Source: Sulfitobacter indolifex (GTDB lineage: Bacteria; Pseudomonadota; Alphaproteobacteria; Rhodobacterales; Rhodobacteraceae). From it: a stretch of 64,000 nt of DNA. The notes under the pieces were generated by a model. That model worked only from the letters and a program-made list of their open reading frames with translations. It had not been told where the DNA came from and made no database searches. Positions 16,423-26,337 of the stretch are shown here, piece after piece. Positions within the stretch are counted from its first letter, which is position 1, and the number at the start of each line of letters is the position of its first letter. The stretch is taken from assembly GCF_022788655.1 (NCBI RefSeq), contig NZ_CP084951.1:372001-436000 (forward strand). The letters are read 5' to 3'. The translations under genes were made by a program, and so were the position numbers.

Positions 16423-17474
16423 TCGAACGCCTTGCGCATCACGGTGGGCAAATCACTTGGGCTGAATTGGTTTTGGCCGATGAATTCACCAATTTCAGGC
16501 GCGGTGCCATGGCCGACCCGCGCGTGCTGCACGGTCAACATCAGGTGAAAATGGGTAAAGGTATGGCGCACCTCGCCGGGCAGGGGCTGCCAATCGGCGG
16601 TCATGGGCGGCGTCCCTTCGGGGCGCGGCTCAGACGTGTCGATCCAGTCAGAACCGGGCCAACCGAGCATCCCGCCAAGCAGCCCTTTGTCGGGCCGTGT
16701 CTCCAATAGCCATGCGCCGTCCTCGCGCTGGGCGAGGTAGACCGTGCCGTGGCGCACTGGTTTTGGCTTTTTTGGCGTCTTCTTTGGCAGCAGCGCCGCC
16801 GTTCCTTCCGCCCGCGCGACGCAGGGTTCGCGCCAAGGGCAGATGCCGCAGGCCGGGGATTTCGGCGTGCAGATCGTGGCGCCGAGATCCATCACCGCTT
16901 GGGCATAATCGCCGGGGCGGCCCTGCGGTGTGAGCGCCACGGCCCGCGCCATTAACTCGGGCTTTGCTGCAGGCAGCGGCGTGTGAATATTGTAAACCCG
17001 CGCCATCACCCGCTCAACGTTGCCGTCCAGCACCGCATGGGGCAGATCAAAGGCGATGGAGGAGATCGCCGCCGCCGTGTAAGGCCCGATCCCCGGCAAT
17101 TTTAGCAGCGCGTCATGGTCCGCGGGGAAATTGCCGCCATGCTCTGCCACCACGGCGCGCGCGCATTTCAGCAGGTTGCGGGCGCGGGCGTAGTATCCAA
17201 GGCCCGCCCATTCGGCCATCACATCCTTGTCTGCCGCCGCCGCAAGCGCGCCAACATCCGGCCAGCGGGTGGTGAAACGCGCGAAATAGTCTTTCACCGT
17301 GGCCACAGTCGTCTGCTGCAACATGACCTCGCTCAGCCAGATGCGGTAGGGATCAGGCGTGACGCCTGCCATCCGGTCGTGCGGCGGCACACGCCACGGC
17401 AGGGCGCGGGCATGGGTGTCGTACCACTCTAGCAGGATCGGCGGCAGCTTGCTGACGGATGTCTTCTCACGCAA
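16410..17474 (-). CDS. mutY: Adenine DNA glycosylase MutY
   Basis: 354 residues from TTG 17474. No ATG or GTG is suitably placed, and GAAAGG lies 8 bases upstream of this TTG. It removes adenine mispaired with 8-oxoguanine. It shows the VMLQQTTVATV catalytic-helix segment, the helix-hairpin-helix LPGIGPYTAAAISSIAF with the catalytic Asp shortly after (VLDGNV), and the [4Fe-4S] cysteines in CTPKSPACGICPWREPC (about residues 200-216). The C-terminal Nudix-like 8-oxoG recognition domain (from about 230) is present. Divergent from the DUF721 gene. Confidence 0.95.
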   Translation of the reverse strand: MREKTSVSKLPPILLEWYDTHARALPWRVPPHDRMAGVTPDPYRIWLSEVMLQQTTVATVKDYFARFTTRWPDVGALAAAADKDVMAEWAGLGYYARARNLLKCARAVVAEHGGNFPADHDALLKLPGIGPYTAAAISSIAFDLPHAVLDGNVERVMARVYNIHTPLPAAKPELMARAVALTPQGRPGDYAQAVMDLGATICTPKSPACGICPWREPCVARAEGTAALLPKKTPKKPKPVRHGTVYLAQREDGAWLLETRPDKGLLGGMLGWPGSDWIDTSEPRPEGTPPMTADWQPLPGEVRHTFTHFHLMLTVQHARVGHGTAPEIGEFIGQNQFSPSDLPTVMRKAFDLTR

Positions 17475-17556
17475 TGTTTAGGCCTTTCGAGGGGGCAGGG
17501 GCTGGTGACGCTGGGGCAAATGGTTATGTATGTCAGCACATTCGGGAAACAAAGCC

Positions 17557-18066
17557 ATGCCGCCACGTCGTACGACTACAAAAGGGTTTAAACGCACCGA
17601 CAGCCTGCTCTCGCAGCAGATTCGCAAGGCGAGCGAGACCCGTGGCTTTGCGCAATCGCGTTTGTTGACCCATTGGACCGAGATCGCGGGCGAAGCAACT
17701 GCCGCCATCTCGCGCCCTGTTGAGGTCAGCTATGGCCGCAAGGAAGGCATCGGGGCCACGCTGACCCTGCTGACCACCGGGGCCAATGCGCCCATGCTGG
17801 AGATGCAAAAGGAACAGCTGCGCGCGCGGGTCAATGCGGTCTATGGCCATAACGCCATCGCGCGGGTGCGGATCACCCAGACGGCGGCGACCGGCTTTGC
17901 CGAAGGGCAGGTGGCGTTTGACCACAAACCCAAGGCCGAAAAAACCGCCCCTAACCCTGCGCTGCAACGCAAAGCAGCCGAAGCCGCCAAGCCCGTGGCC
18001 GACGAGGGGCTGCGCGAAGCCCTTGCACGTCTGGGCGAGAACATATTGAACAAGAACCAAAGCTGA
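17557..18066 (+). CDS. DUF721 (DciA-like) protein
   Basis: 169 residues from the ATG at 17557 (GGGAAAC upstream). The frame is open back to 17530, but the family N-terminus is basic and begins about here (MPPRRTTTKGFKRTDSLL). The core WTEIAGEATAAISRPVEVS and the LEMQKEQLRARVNAVYG helix match DUF721, whose best-studied members (DciA) load replicative helicase in other bacteria. Whether the alphaproteobacterial form does so is not established here. First gene of a plus-strand run with dsbA-like and CoA-transferase genes. Confidence 0.82.
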   Translation: MPPRRTTTKGFKRTDSLLSQQIRKASETRGFAQSRLLTHWTEIAGEATAAISRPVEVSYGRKEGIGATLTLLTTGANAPMLEMQKEQLRARVNAVYGHNAIARVRITQTAATGFAEGQVAFDHKPKAEKTAPNPALQRKAAEAAKPVADEGLREALARLGENILNKNQS

Positions 18067-18104
18067 CCAACCTAAAGCTGACGTAACAGACAAAGGAACA
18101 ACTT

Positions 18105-18791
18105 ATGAATCGCAGAAACGTAATCCTTGGCGGTCTCGCCACGCTTGGTCTTGGTGGCTGGTATGCCGCGAGCAGCTTCGGCTCCTCCCCCCTTGGCAGC
18201 ACCGCGCTGACACCTTTCGTAGGTGCCGCGAACGCCCAGACGACCGAAGGCGATGTGGATACCTCTGGCATCACCGAGATGGTCATGGGCGACGAAAACG
18301 CGCCGGTCACGATGATCGAATACGCCTCCTTCACCTGCCCGCATTGCGCGACTTTCCATAATGAGACCTTCAAAAAGCTGAAGGCCGACTACATCGACAG
18401 CGGCAAAGTGAAATTCATCTACCGCGAAGTGTTCTTTGACCGCTACGGTCTTTGGGCTTCGATGGTGGCGCGTTGCGGCGGTCAGGAGAAATTCTTTGGC
18501 ATCGCCGATCTGATCTATAAATCGCAAAGCGAATGGACCCGCGCCGGCGAGCCTGCGGCCATCGTCGAAGAGCTGCGCAAGATTGGCCGTCTGGCCGGGC
18601 TCGACAATGAGACGCTGGATGAATGCCTGAAGGACGGGGAAAAAGCCGAAGCGCTGGTGGCATGGTACACCGAGAACTCCGAAAAGGATGACATCTCGAG
18701 CACGCCGAGCTTTGTCATCGACGGCAAGAAGCACTCCAACATGTCCTATGCCGACATGAAAGACCTCCTCGACGCAGCGCTGGCCGGCTAA
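18105..18791 (+). CDS. DsbA-family thiol:disulfide oxidoreductase
   Basis: 228 residues. The N-terminus MNRRNVILGGLATLGLGG has a twin-arginine pair before the hydrophobic core and could use Tat, or act as a membrane anchor. The thioredoxin-fold active site is FTCPHCATFH (CPHC, about residues 75-78). A helical insertion follows, then the cis-Pro segment STPSFVIDG near residue 200. It probably oxidises or isomerises disulfides of periplasmic proteins. Its TAA stop overlaps the next ATG by one base (TAATG), giving translational coupling to a CoA-transferase that has no obvious functional link. Confidence 0.9.
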   Translation: MNRRNVILGGLATLGLGGWYAASSFGSSPLGSTALTPFVGAANAQTTEGDVDTSGITEMVMGDENAPVTMIEYASFTCPHCATFHNETFKKLKADYIDSGKVKFIYREVFFDRYGLWASMVARCGGQEKFFGIADLIYKSQSEWTRAGEPAAIVEELRKIGRLAGLDNETLDECLKDGEKAEALVAWYTENSEKDDISSTPSFVIDGKKHSNMSYADMKDLLDAALAG

Positions 18792-19909
18792 TGACCGCGC
18801 CGCTTGCAGGACTAAAAGTCGTCGAACTGGCACGTGTTCTGGCTGGCCCTTGGGCCGGTCAGACACTGTCGGACCTCGGGTGTGAGGTGATCAAAGTGGA
18901 AAGCCCGGCGGGGGATGACACCCGCCAATGGGGCCCGCCCTTCGTCACCCGCGATGAGGATATCACCGCCTCCTATTTCCATTCAACGAACCGGGGCAAA
19001 GCCTCTGTCACCGTGGATTTCCGCACCGAGGAAGGTCAGGCGCAGGTCAAAGAACTCTTGGCTGATGCGGACATCCTGATCGAGAATTTCAAAACCGGGG
19101 GATTGGCGAAATACGGGTTGGACTATGCCAGCCTGTCTGCGCAGTTCCCCAAGCTCATCTATTGCTCGATCACGGGTTTCGGTCAAACTGGCCCTTACGC
19201 CCATCGGGCGGGCTATGATTTCATCATCCAAGGCATGTCCGGGCTGATGTCGATCACCGGCGAGCCGGACGGCCTCCCGCAGAAATCCGGCATGGCGATC
19301 ACCGATATCTTCACTGGTGTCTACGCCAGCACCGCGATTTTGGCCGCCGTGCACCAGCGTCACCAAACCGGCGTGGGCCAACATATCGACATGGCGCTGC
19401 TGGATTGCGCTGTGGCGATCACGGGCAACCAGGCGATGAATTATCTGACCACCGGCAAGGCGCCGACACGGATGGGCAATGCGCATCCGAACCTGACGCC
19501 CTACGAGGTGTTTGAATGTTCCGACGGGCATCTCATCATCGCCACGGGCAATGACGGGCAGTATCAGCGGCTGTGTCAGTTGCTGGGGCTTGAGGATATG
19601 GCCACCGCGCCGGAATACCTCAAGAACGCCGACCGGGTCGCTAACCGGCCCGAGATGATCCGCCGCCTGACCGGGGCAACCCGTCTGCGCAGCCGTGACG
19701 ATCTGCTGGCCGCTTGCGAGGCGCATGGCGTGCCTGCCGGGCCGATCAACGACATGGCCGATGTCATGGCCGATCCGCAGGTCGTGGCGCGGGGCATGCA
19801 GATTGAGCTTGATGGCGTGCCGGGGCTGCGGTCGCCCTTCACCTTCTCGGGGGCCGAGCTTTCGCTGCACCGGCCCGCGCCGAAGCTGGGCGAAGACAAC
19901 AAGGCCTAG
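18791..19909 (+). CDS. CaiB/BaiF-type (class III) CoA-transferase
   Basis: 372 residues, one complete class III CoA-transferase domain. Visible signatures are [21 protein letters not shown] near the N-terminus, the [11 protein letters not shown] strand, [15 protein letters not shown] with the Asp nucleophile region, [14 protein letters not shown] and the LLDCAVAI segment. It moves CoA between acyl donors and carboxylate acceptors in the cytoplasm. The substrate cannot be predicted. Coupled to the upstream DsbA-like gene and overlapping the end of convergent lpxK by 4 bases. Confidence 0.9.
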   Translation: MTAPLAGLKVVELARVLAGPWAGQTLSDLGCEVIKVESPAGDDTRQWGPPFVTRDEDITASYFHSTNRGKASVTVDFRTEEGQAQVKELLADADILIENFKTGGLAKYGLDYASLSAQFPKLIYCSITGFGQTGPYAHRAGYDFIIQGMSGLMSITGEPDGLPQKSGMAITDIFTGVYASTAILAAVHQRHQTGVGQHIDMALLDCAVAITGNQAMNYLTTGKAPTRMGNAHPNLTPYEVFECSDGHLIIATGNDGQYQRLCQLLGLEDMATAPEYLKNADRVANRPEMIRRLTGATRLRSRDDLLAACEAHGVPAGPINDMADVMADPQVVARGMQIELDGVPGLRSPFTFSGAELSLHRPAPKLGEDNKA

Positions 19910-20892
19910 GGCGGTGGCAGCCTATCCAGCGCCGCGTGCAGCGCATTGCCTTCGGGCAGGGACAGGCGCACCGGCAGGGTCAGCACCTTGGCGCGGAACT
20001 CCATCGGCAGGCGCACCGCGTCTTTTTCGGTGGTGACAAGCTGCGCACCGCGCATTGCGGCTTCGGTTTCTAGCCGCAACATCAGCCGCGCCGTGAGCGG
20101 CTGATGATCCTCCAGCGCCTCGGCGTGCAGGATCGTGGCCCCCAGCCCGCGCAGCGTGGCAAAGAACTTCTCAGGATGGCCGATGCCTGCGAAGGCGAGC
20201 ACTTGCGAGTCGGACCAATCCATCCCTGTTTGCAGGGGCGTGAGTTCGGCCCGCGCGTGGGGGAGATCGGTCTTTGGCAGCCTTGCCGCGAAAGCCGTCT
20301 GCGCTGCGTCATCCCCAATCGACAACAGTAAGTCAGCCCGCGCCAGACCGGCTGCGACAGGCTCGCGCAGCGGTCCGGCTGGCAGGCAGAGGCCGTTGCC
20401 AAAGCCTTTGACTGCATCCACCACAACGATGCTGATATCCTGTGCCAGAGCCGGGTTTTGAAAGCCGTCATCAAGCACCACGACACTGGCTCCCGCCGCC
20501 TCTGCCGCCTGCGCACCCGCCGCACGATCACGGGCCACCCAGACATCGGCAAAAGCGGCCAGCAGCAGCGGCTCGTCTCCCACCTCATTCGCGCTGTGCT
20601 GCGCTGGATCAACCCGCACCGGCCCTTCGAGCGTGCCACCATAACCGCGTGAGACGACATGGGGGCGATGGCCGCGCTCCAAAAGATATTGCAGCACCGA
20701 CATCACCGTGGGCGTTTTGCCAGTGCCGCCTGCATTGATATTGCCGACGCAGATCACCGGAATGCCCAACAGCAAGGGCGCCCCGCTGGCCAAGCGTCGC
20801 GCGGTGGCCGTGGCGTAAAGCGCGCCCAGCGGCTGCAACAGGCGCGCGCGCCAGTCGGGGCGGGGCAAGTGCCAGAAGTCAGGCGCGCGCAT
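19906..20892 (-). CDS. lpxK: Tetraacyldisaccharide 4'-kinase
   Basis: 328 residues. It phosphorylates the 4' position of the lipid A disaccharide precursor at the inner membrane. The Walker A-like loop [14 protein letters not shown] lies at about residues 51-64. Next come HVVSRGYGG, the [15 protein letters not shown] motif and the [17 protein letters not shown] segment, all typical of LpxK. The N-terminal hydrophobic stretch ([16 protein letters not shown]) is the membrane-association helix. The ATG overlaps the waaA stop (TAATG). Last gene of the five-gene pmbA-waaA-lpxK run. Confidence 0.96.
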   Translation of the reverse strand: MRAPDFWHLPRPDWRARLLQPLGALYATATARRLASGAPLLLGIPVICVGNINAGGTGKTPTVMSVLQYLLERGHRPHVVSRGYGGTLEGPVRVDPAQHSANEVGDEPLLLAAFADVWVARDRAAGAQAAEAAGASVVVLDDGFQNPALAQDISIVVVDAVKGFGNGLCLPAGPLREPVAAGLARADLLLSIGDDAAQTAFAARLPKTDLPHARAELTPLQTGMDWSDSQVLAFAGIGHPEKFFATLRGLGATILHAEALEDHQPLTARLMLRLETEAAMRGAQLVTTEKDAVRLPMEFRAKVLTLPVRLSLPEGNALHAALDRLPPP

Positions 20893-22124
20893 TATGTGGC
20901 CCCCATTTGTTCGTCGAGCCGGTCTTGCATCAGTTCAATGACCCGGTCGGCCAGTTCGGCCCCTTCGCTGATCACGTCCCAACCCGCGTGGGCCATCGTC
21001 GCCGCCTGATCCGGCGCGATGAGCCGCGACACCGCATTGCCAAGCGCGCCCGCATCATTGACGATCCGCGCTGCCCCCGCCGTGGCCAGCCGCCCGTAGG
21101 AGGGGAGATAATTTCGCACCTTGGGACCATAGAGTACCGCGGACCCAAGCGCCGACGCCTCAAAGGGATCGCAGCCGCCATGGCCAGACACCAGCGAAGA
21201 GCCGAGGAACGACACCGGTGCCACGCGAAAGAACAGCCCCCGGTCGCCGGGGTCATCGGCCACCATGACTTGAGTGGTTTCATCGGGGTAGGGGTCATCC
21301 CCCCACCGCATCGTGGTGAACCCGCGCGCGCGGGCACGCTCATAGGCGATGTCGGCGGTGGGGTAGTCATGGGTGTGCAGGATCAGCAGCAGCCGGTGCG
21401 ACAGGCGCAGCGCTTGGCGGTGGGCGGTCAGCACGACGGGTATCTCTTCGGGCAGGATCTGTGTGGCATACCAAACCGGGCGACCGACAAGGCAAGCGGA
21501 CATATCCGCCAAATCAGAATCCGCGCAGCGTAGCGCCTGACCGCCTGCTAATAGCGGCGATGTCGCCTCTCCCTTAGTGCGGGGGAGGCCAAGCTGCACA
21601 AGGCGCCGCAGCGCGGTGGGGGAGCGGGTGAAGACAAGCTCAAAGGCCGAAAGCAACTGCCGGGTCACGTCGGGCAGCCAGCGGTCCCGGCGGCCATCGA
21701 AACCAGCGCTGTCGGCGTCGATCATCATCATTGGACAGCCACGGGCGGAGGTCTCCAGCACAAGGTTCGGCCTTAGCGCACCCCATGTCCACAAGCACAA
21801 ACTGGGCTGCCAGTGCTCAAGGAACCGCTCTACATTCTCGGGATGCTCGCTGGGCGCTTGGACGACGAATAGGTCGCGGGACTCTGTTGTCGGTATATCA
21901 TGCGCCGCAGCGCCTTCGGGCAGGGTCACCAAAACCGCCACCCGGTCGCGCATCGCCATCAGCCGTTTGGCAAGGTCGAGCACGGCCAGCACATTGCCCG
22001 CCTCGGCGGCATGCATCCAGACCAGTTCACCTTGGGGGCGCGGTGCATAGGCAGGCGCGCTTTCGGCCCCACCCCGGCGCACGAGGGCGCGATAAGCCGT
22101 AAGCCCCAGCGACCGCGCCGCCAT
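20892..22124 (-). CDS. waaA: 3-deoxy-D-manno-octulosonic acid (Kdo) transferase
   Basis: 410 residues, GT30 fold with N- and C-terminal Rossmann-like domains. It adds Kdo to lipid IVA using CMP-Kdo. Recognisable segments are [21 protein letters not shown] (the substrate loop with the catalytic acid), [12 protein letters not shown], and [22 protein letters not shown], which is the nucleotide-sugar site near residue 325. The N-terminal membrane helix seen in E. coli WaaA appears short. This follows DUF4170 after 6 bases and couples to lpxK. The sequence is divergent from enterobacterial WaaA but the genomic context is decisive. Confidence 0.9.
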   Translation of the reverse strand: MAARSLGLTAYRALVRRGGAESAPAYAPRPQGELVWMHAAEAGNVLAVLDLAKRLMAMRDRVAVLVTLPEGAAAHDIPTTESRDLFVVQAPSEHPENVERFLEHWQPSLCLWTWGALRPNLVLETSARGCPMMMIDADSAGFDGRRDRWLPDVTRQLLSAFELVFTRSPTALRRLVQLGLPRTKGEATSPLLAGGQALRCADSDLADMSACLVGRPVWYATQILPEEIPVVLTAHRQALRLSHRLLLILHTHDYPTADIAYERARARGFTTMRWGDDPYPDETTQVMVADDPGDRGLFFRVAPVSFLGSSLVSGHGGCDPFEASALGSAVLYGPKVRNYLPSYGRLATAGAARIVNDAGALGNAVSRLIAPDQAATMAHAGWDVISEGAELADRVIELMQDRLDEQMGAT

Positions 22125-22130
22125 GGTGGT

Positions 22131-22373
22131 TTATTCCAGCTCTTCGGTAGAGGAAGCTGAGGTTTCCTCGTCGCGCAGGCGGTGCAGGTGGGCGATGTAG
22201 TAGCGCATGTGAGCGTTATCCACGGTGCGGTGCGCTTCGGATTTCCACGCATCATAGGCGCTGGCATAGTCCGGGAAAATGCCGACGATATGGATGTCGT
22301 CGACGTTCTTGAACGCGTTCTTGGTCGGGTCGATAAGTTCGCCCCCGAAAACAAGGTGCAGGCGTTGGGTCAT
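22131..22373 (-). CDS. DUF4170 domain protein
   Basis: 80 residues, the usual family size. The sequence (LHLVFGGELIDP, DIHIVGIFPDYASAYDAWKSEAHRTVDNAHMRYYIAHLHRL) is a near-complete DUF4170 domain and ends in an acidic tail. Function is unknown. The gene sits between the bisphosphate-phosphatase gene and waaA in the lipid A operon. Conserved placement there in alphaproteobacteria suggests a role in Kdo/lipid A synthesis, but that is guilt by association. Confidence 0.88.
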   Translation of the reverse strand: MTQRLHLVFGGELIDPTKNAFKNVDDIHIVGIFPDYASAYDAWKSEAHRTVDNAHMRYYIAHLHRLRDEETSASSTEELE

Positions 22374-22436
22374 GGGACTGTCCTCTGATCTGTCAAAGCT
22401 GCGGTGCTGCGCACAGTGCCTAGCAGATAGGGCCAG

Positions 22437-23219
22437 TCACGCAAGGGCGTCGATCAACGCGCGGTGCACTGCGGGGCCGCCCGCGACGATGCCGTCCACG
22501 CGCGGATCAGGGTTGTTGAACCTGAGCGGCGCGCCCGTGGCGGTGGCGCAGGTGCCGCCCGCCTCGGCCACGATCAAGGTGCCAGCGGCGATGTCCCATT
22601 CCCACGTACGGCGCAGGGTGATCATCGCGTCAAAGGACGCATCGGCCACCAGCGCCATGCGGTAGGCAAGCGAGGGGCGGTAGCTGCGTTTGAACACGGG
22701 CGGCGCGCCGCCGTGCCAGCGTTCGGCCACCAGCGCGGGGCGGGCGGCAAGCACCGTGGCCTCGGTCAGATTGGTCTGTAATGAGCTGCGGATCGGCGCG
22801 CCGTTCAGCGTCGCCCCACCCCCACGACTGGCGGCGTATAGCATGTCGCGCATCGGCAGGTAGACCACGGCTGCCGTGATCTCGCCCGCCTCTGCCACAG
22901 CCAGCGAATGCGCCCAAGTGTCGGAGCCTTCGACAAAGCTCCGGGTGCCGTCGATCGGGTCGATGATAAAGACCCGCTCATGGCCCAGTCGGTCGGTATT
23001 GTCCTCGGTCTCCTCCGACAGCCAACCATAGTCGGCGCGTGCGCCGCGCAGCTCTGCCAGCAGCAGGTCATTCACCGCCAAATCGGCCTCGGTCACCGGG
23101 CCCGCGTTATCGGCCTTGTCCCATCGTTTCGCCGTGGCCCCCGTAAAGCCGCGCGCCACAGCACCCGCTTTGCGCGCAGCGTCGATCAAAAGGGCAAGGT
23201 CATCCTCAGGCACCGGCAA
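22437..23219 (-). CDS. Inositol-monophosphatase-family phosphatase, CysQ-like 3'(2'),5'-bisphosphate nucleotidase
   Basis: 260 residues. Metal-binding motifs are SEETEDN (about residue 62), DPIDGTRSFVEG (about 82-93) and WDIAAGTLIVAEAGG (about 205). This is the Li-sensitive phosphatase superfamily. The GTRSFVEG form is typical of CysQ-like members, which hydrolyse PAP, though inositol phosphatase or another sugar phosphatase is possible. The start is taken as TTG 23219, with GGGGA 6 bases upstream inside the pmbA end. A GTG at 23213 is an alternative. Overlaps pmbA by 14 bases. Confidence 0.85.
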   Translation of the reverse strand: MPVPEDDLALLIDAARKAGAVARGFTGATAKRWDKADNAGPVTEADLAVNDLLLAELRGARADYGWLSEETEDNTDRLGHERVFIIDPIDGTRSFVEGSDTWAHSLAVAEAGEITAAVVYLPMRDMLYAASRGGGATLNGAPIRSSLQTNLTEATVLAARPALVAERWHGGAPPVFKRSYRPSLAYRMALVADASFDAMITLRRTWEWDIAAGTLIVAEAGGTCATATGAPLRFNNPDPRVDGIVAGGPAVHRALIDALA

Positions 23220-24552
23220 GCGTCATCCCCGGCACCAGCAGCGAGGGCACAACCCGGCTGAGGTGCGTGCGCGCGTCATTGGCCGGGATCATCGCCCGCA
23301 GCATGTCGCGCAGGTTGCCCGCGATGGTGCATTCGTTGATCGCATGGGTGATTTCACCATTCTCGACCCAGAGGCCCGACGCCCCACGCGAATAATCGCC
23401 CGTGTTGGGGTTGATCGTGCTGCCGATCATTGAGGTGACCAACAGCCCGGTGCCCATCTCAGAAATCAGATCGTCGCGGCTGGCGTCCCCTTGGGTCAGC
23501 GCGATGTTCCAGTTCGACGGCTGCGGACCCGAGCCGGTGCCGCGCGCGGCGTTGCCGGTGGGGGCAGCCTCCAGCTTGCGCGCATTGGCCAGATCAAGCG
23601 TCCAACCTTGCAAGATGCCGTTATCGACAATGGCACGCTGCTGGGTCGGCAGCCCTTCGGCGTCAAAGGGGCGGGAGCCGGTGGCGCGGATGCGGGTTGG
23701 GTCTTCGATCAGCGACAGGCCTTCGGGCAGCACCTGTTCGCCCATCGCATCGCGCAAGAAAGACGCCCCGCGCGAAATCGCCTGACCGTTGATCGCGCCG
23801 AGCAGGTGACCGATCAGTGAAGCGGCGATGCGTTCGTCAAACAGGACCGGATAGCTGCCGGTGGGTGGCTTGCGTGCGTCGAGCCGCGCCAGCGCCCGTT
23901 CGCCCGCGCGGGTGCCGATATCCTGCGCATCGCGTAGATCGGCCTGAAAGATGCGGCTGTCGCCGTCGTAGTCGCGCTCCATCCCTGTGCCGCTACCGGC
24001 GATGGCGACGCAGGACAGCCCACGTTCGCTGCGGGCATAGCCGCCCTCAAATCCGTTGGTCGCGGCGAGGTAGATTTCTTGCGCACCATAGCCAGCGCCC
24101 GCCGATTGAACTTGGCTCACGCCTTTGACGGCCAATGCAGCAGCTTCGGCGCGGGCGGCGTCATCCTGCAGGGCTTCGGGGGAGGGCTCGGGCGTTGCGT
24201 CATAAAGCTCCAGCCCTTCCGCATCACGGCGGGCAGAGAGTTGATCGGGATCGGCCAGCCCTGAATAAGGGTCTTCGGGCGCTTCGCGGGCCATGGCGAC
24301 GGCGCGTTCGGCCATTTCCTCAATCGTGCGTGATGACGTGTCGGAGGCCGAGACGCTGGCCGAGCGTTGCCCGACAAAAACCCGGAGCCCGATGTCTGTC
24401 CCTTCCGAGCGTTCGGCCTGTTCCAGTGCCCCGCCCCGCACTTCGATCGAGACGGAGCTTGCCGTGATCGCCATGGCATCGGCCGCATGCGCACCGGCGT
24501 TTGTGGCCGCCTGCAAGAGGGACTTGGTCAATGCATCAAGGGCTTCTGGCAT
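23206..24552 (-). CDS. pmbA: TldD/PmbA (TldE) family metalloprotease subunit
   Basis: 448 residues, the normal PmbA length. It has the N-terminal YTGISVR-type region (here SIEVRGGALEQAERSE, then GLRVFVGQRSASVSASD) and a C-terminal beta-rich barrel (SRGASGLWVENGEITHAINE). TldE/PmbA forms a heterodimer with TldD, which carries the zinc site; no HExxxH is expected or seen here. The complex matures peptides such as microcins and degrades toxins. tldD is not in this window. First gene of the operon leading to waaA-lpxK. Confidence 0.92.
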   Translation of the reverse strand: MPEALDALTKSLLQAATNAGAHAADAMAITASSVSIEVRGGALEQAERSEGTDIGLRVFVGQRSASVSASDTSSRTIEEMAERAVAMAREAPEDPYSGLADPDQLSARRDAEGLELYDATPEPSPEALQDDAARAEAAALAVKGVSQVQSAGAGYGAQEIYLAATNGFEGGYARSERGLSCVAIAGSGTGMERDYDGDSRIFQADLRDAQDIGTRAGERALARLDARKPPTGSYPVLFDERIAASLIGHLLGAINGQAISRGASFLRDAMGEQVLPEGLSLIEDPTRIRATGSRPFDAEGLPTQQRAIVDNGILQGWTLDLANARKLEAAPTGNAARGTGSGPQPSNWNIALTQGDASRDDLISEMGTGLLVTSMIGSTINPNTGDYSRGASGLWVENGEITHAINECTIAGNLRDMLRAMIPANDARTHLSRVVPSLLVPGMTLAGA

Positions 24553-24578
24553 GGTCTGGCTCCGATTGGGTTACAAAA

Positions 24579-24605
24579 GGGGTAATCCCCCGCCCCGAGA
24601 GGGGC
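24579..24605 (-). terminator. Probable terminator region downstream of DUF2125 gene
   Basis: On the minus strand GCCCC-TCTC-GGGGC is followed by GGGG-ATTA-CCCC and TTTTG. A separate TTCCCAG-C-CTGGGAA palindrome lies nearer the gene at 24623-24637. Together these can end the DUF2125 transcript just before pmbA. Confidence 0.5.
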
Positions 24606-24664
24606 AAGGGCAACACAGTATTTTCCCAGGCTGGGAAGACGCGGCGCAGGCCCGCGCAGTGCGG

Positions 24665-26194
24665 TTATTTGATCTGCTGACCGTTGGCGAGGATGCCGCC
24701 CTCTTCGGTGAACTCAATTCTGGAGGTCAGAGAGTCTTCGCCCTCGCCCGGGACGGTAAAGAGGCCCATCATCATCCGAGCGCCCAATGCCTGCTCTTGC
24801 GGGATCAGACCCATGGTTACCAGTTTGTCGAGCAGGGCCACGCCGCCGATCAACGACAGGTCCAGCGCGCCGACGGGTTTGGGCATGCCGGGCACGGTTT
24901 CCAAATCGTTATTGTCAAAGGTGATCGCGCCCGTCGCGTCAAACTCTGCCCCCGCCACGTCAAGCGACACTTCATTCACGTTCAGTTCGTGAATTTCGCC
25001 GGGCACTTCATCACCCATGGTGGCGGTCACTTCGGGGTCCATCAGTTCGAACAGGAGCTTGGCCTTGCCAGACAAATCCACCACCAATGTCGCTGGATCG
25101 CGGGGCAGTTGGCCGGTCGGGTCAAAGATGCCCCAGATCATGTCGGACATCTTGAAGCTGTCGAGCGTGACGCCAAAGGCAAAGTCCTGCGGTTCTTCGG
25201 ACTTCATCAAGGGCATTTTCAGGTTAAAGGCGCTTTCCGCCATGCTGAACTGGATCGGGAAGGGCATATCGGCGGCGGTGACGCTGACTTCGATGTCCTG
25301 CTGGCCACCCTCATAGACCATCCCCTCCGGCCCCATGGCCACGCCCAGTTTGGCACCTGCTGAGCCGGTTACCAGTTGGAAATCGCCATTCTCAGGGTCA
25401 GAGACCTGCATGTCGGTACGGCCTGCTCCGGCGGTAAAGCTGCCATCAAAGGTAAGGCCTGCGCGCATCATCGCGGCCATGTCAGAACCAGCTTCCAGCA
25501 TCGGCAGCGCGCCACTGCCGTTAAAGACCACCTGATCCACGCCGCCTTTTACCGCAACGCGCGCGGGATCATCGGGCGTTTTCATCACCACGTCATACTG
25601 CAGGCTGTCGATACGCCCAGATTGGTCATAGCGGCGCGTCTCGGTCCCGGTCATCTCGGTCCGGCTGCTGACGCCGCTGCCGGTGACGCTGAACTTGGCC
25701 TCTTCTTCGGTATAGCTCTGCGCGCCGACCTTGAGCCCCGCAAGGGTGAGCGAGATCGTGTCGGCGGCATAGTCGTATTGCAGCGCGTCGGGGCTGCCAC
25801 TGGCGCGCATCACCGGGGCCGTCTGGGCGTAGTTCAACACCATCGACACCGGTTCATCTTCGGGCGTTTCGGGGGCGACGTTGATGGTCATCGGCATGAC
25901 ATTGGGCATGCGAACGTTGACTGCGCCGTCACTCTCGGGCTCAAAACTCAGCGTGCCGAGCGACATGGAAAAGTCGCCGCCCTCTTCGATCATGTCCATC
26001 TTCAGGGTCACATCGCTAACCGTCAGGTCTTCGCCATCAAAGGCTTCGCTTGCCTGAACCTGATAGCCCATGCTCTCCATGTATTGGCGCCAATCGCCCC
26101 AAACCTCTGCCGGGGTCAGATCGGCCCAAAGGGCCGTCGATGCCAGCGATACCGGGAGAGCGAGAAACAGCGATGCTGTGGGAATGCGGGACAT
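24665..26194 (-). CDS. DUF2125 domain secreted protein
   Basis: 509 residues with a Sec signal peptide (residues 1-24, cleaving near LWADLTP). The rest is beta-rich with alternating hydrophobic residues and no Cys. The pattern is that of DUF2125 proteins of alphaproteobacteria, which resemble AsmA-like or lipid-transfer beta-taco repeats. The first mature segment (LTPAEVWGDWRQYMESMGYQ) and repeated VSDVTLKMDM-type strands fit. It may be periplasmic and involved in envelope lipid homeostasis (weak inference). Transcribed separately from pmbA; divergent from the SDR gene across 143 bases. Confidence 0.82.
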   Translation of the reverse strand: MSRIPTASLFLALPVSLASTALWADLTPAEVWGDWRQYMESMGYQVQASEAFDGEDLTVSDVTLKMDMIEEGGDFSMSLGTLSFEPESDGAVNVRMPNVMPMTINVAPETPEDEPVSMVLNYAQTAPVMRASGSPDALQYDYAADTISLTLAGLKVGAQSYTEEEAKFSVTGSGVSSRTEMTGTETRRYDQSGRIDSLQYDVVMKTPDDPARVAVKGGVDQVVFNGSGALPMLEAGSDMAAMMRAGLTFDGSFTAGAGRTDMQVSDPENGDFQLVTGSAGAKLGVAMGPEGMVYEGGQQDIEVSVTAADMPFPIQFSMAESAFNLKMPLMKSEEPQDFAFGVTLDSFKMSDMIWGIFDPTGQLPRDPATLVVDLSGKAKLLFELMDPEVTATMGDEVPGEIHELNVNEVSLDVAGAEFDATGAITFDNNDLETVPGMPKPVGALDLSLIGGVALLDKLVTMGLIPQEQALGARMMMGLFTVPGEGEDSLTSRIEFTEEGGILANGQQIK

Positions 26195-26337
26195 CGGAAA
26201 ATCCTTTTCGGCAATGAGTTGCGCATAGAGTCTGCCAATCCCCGCACAGGGTCAAGCGACGCGAGGCTGGACCCGGATTGATCGGCGGATTACCACAGCC
26301 CTCAAGCAATGTACCAAATTAGCATAAGGATCACCAC

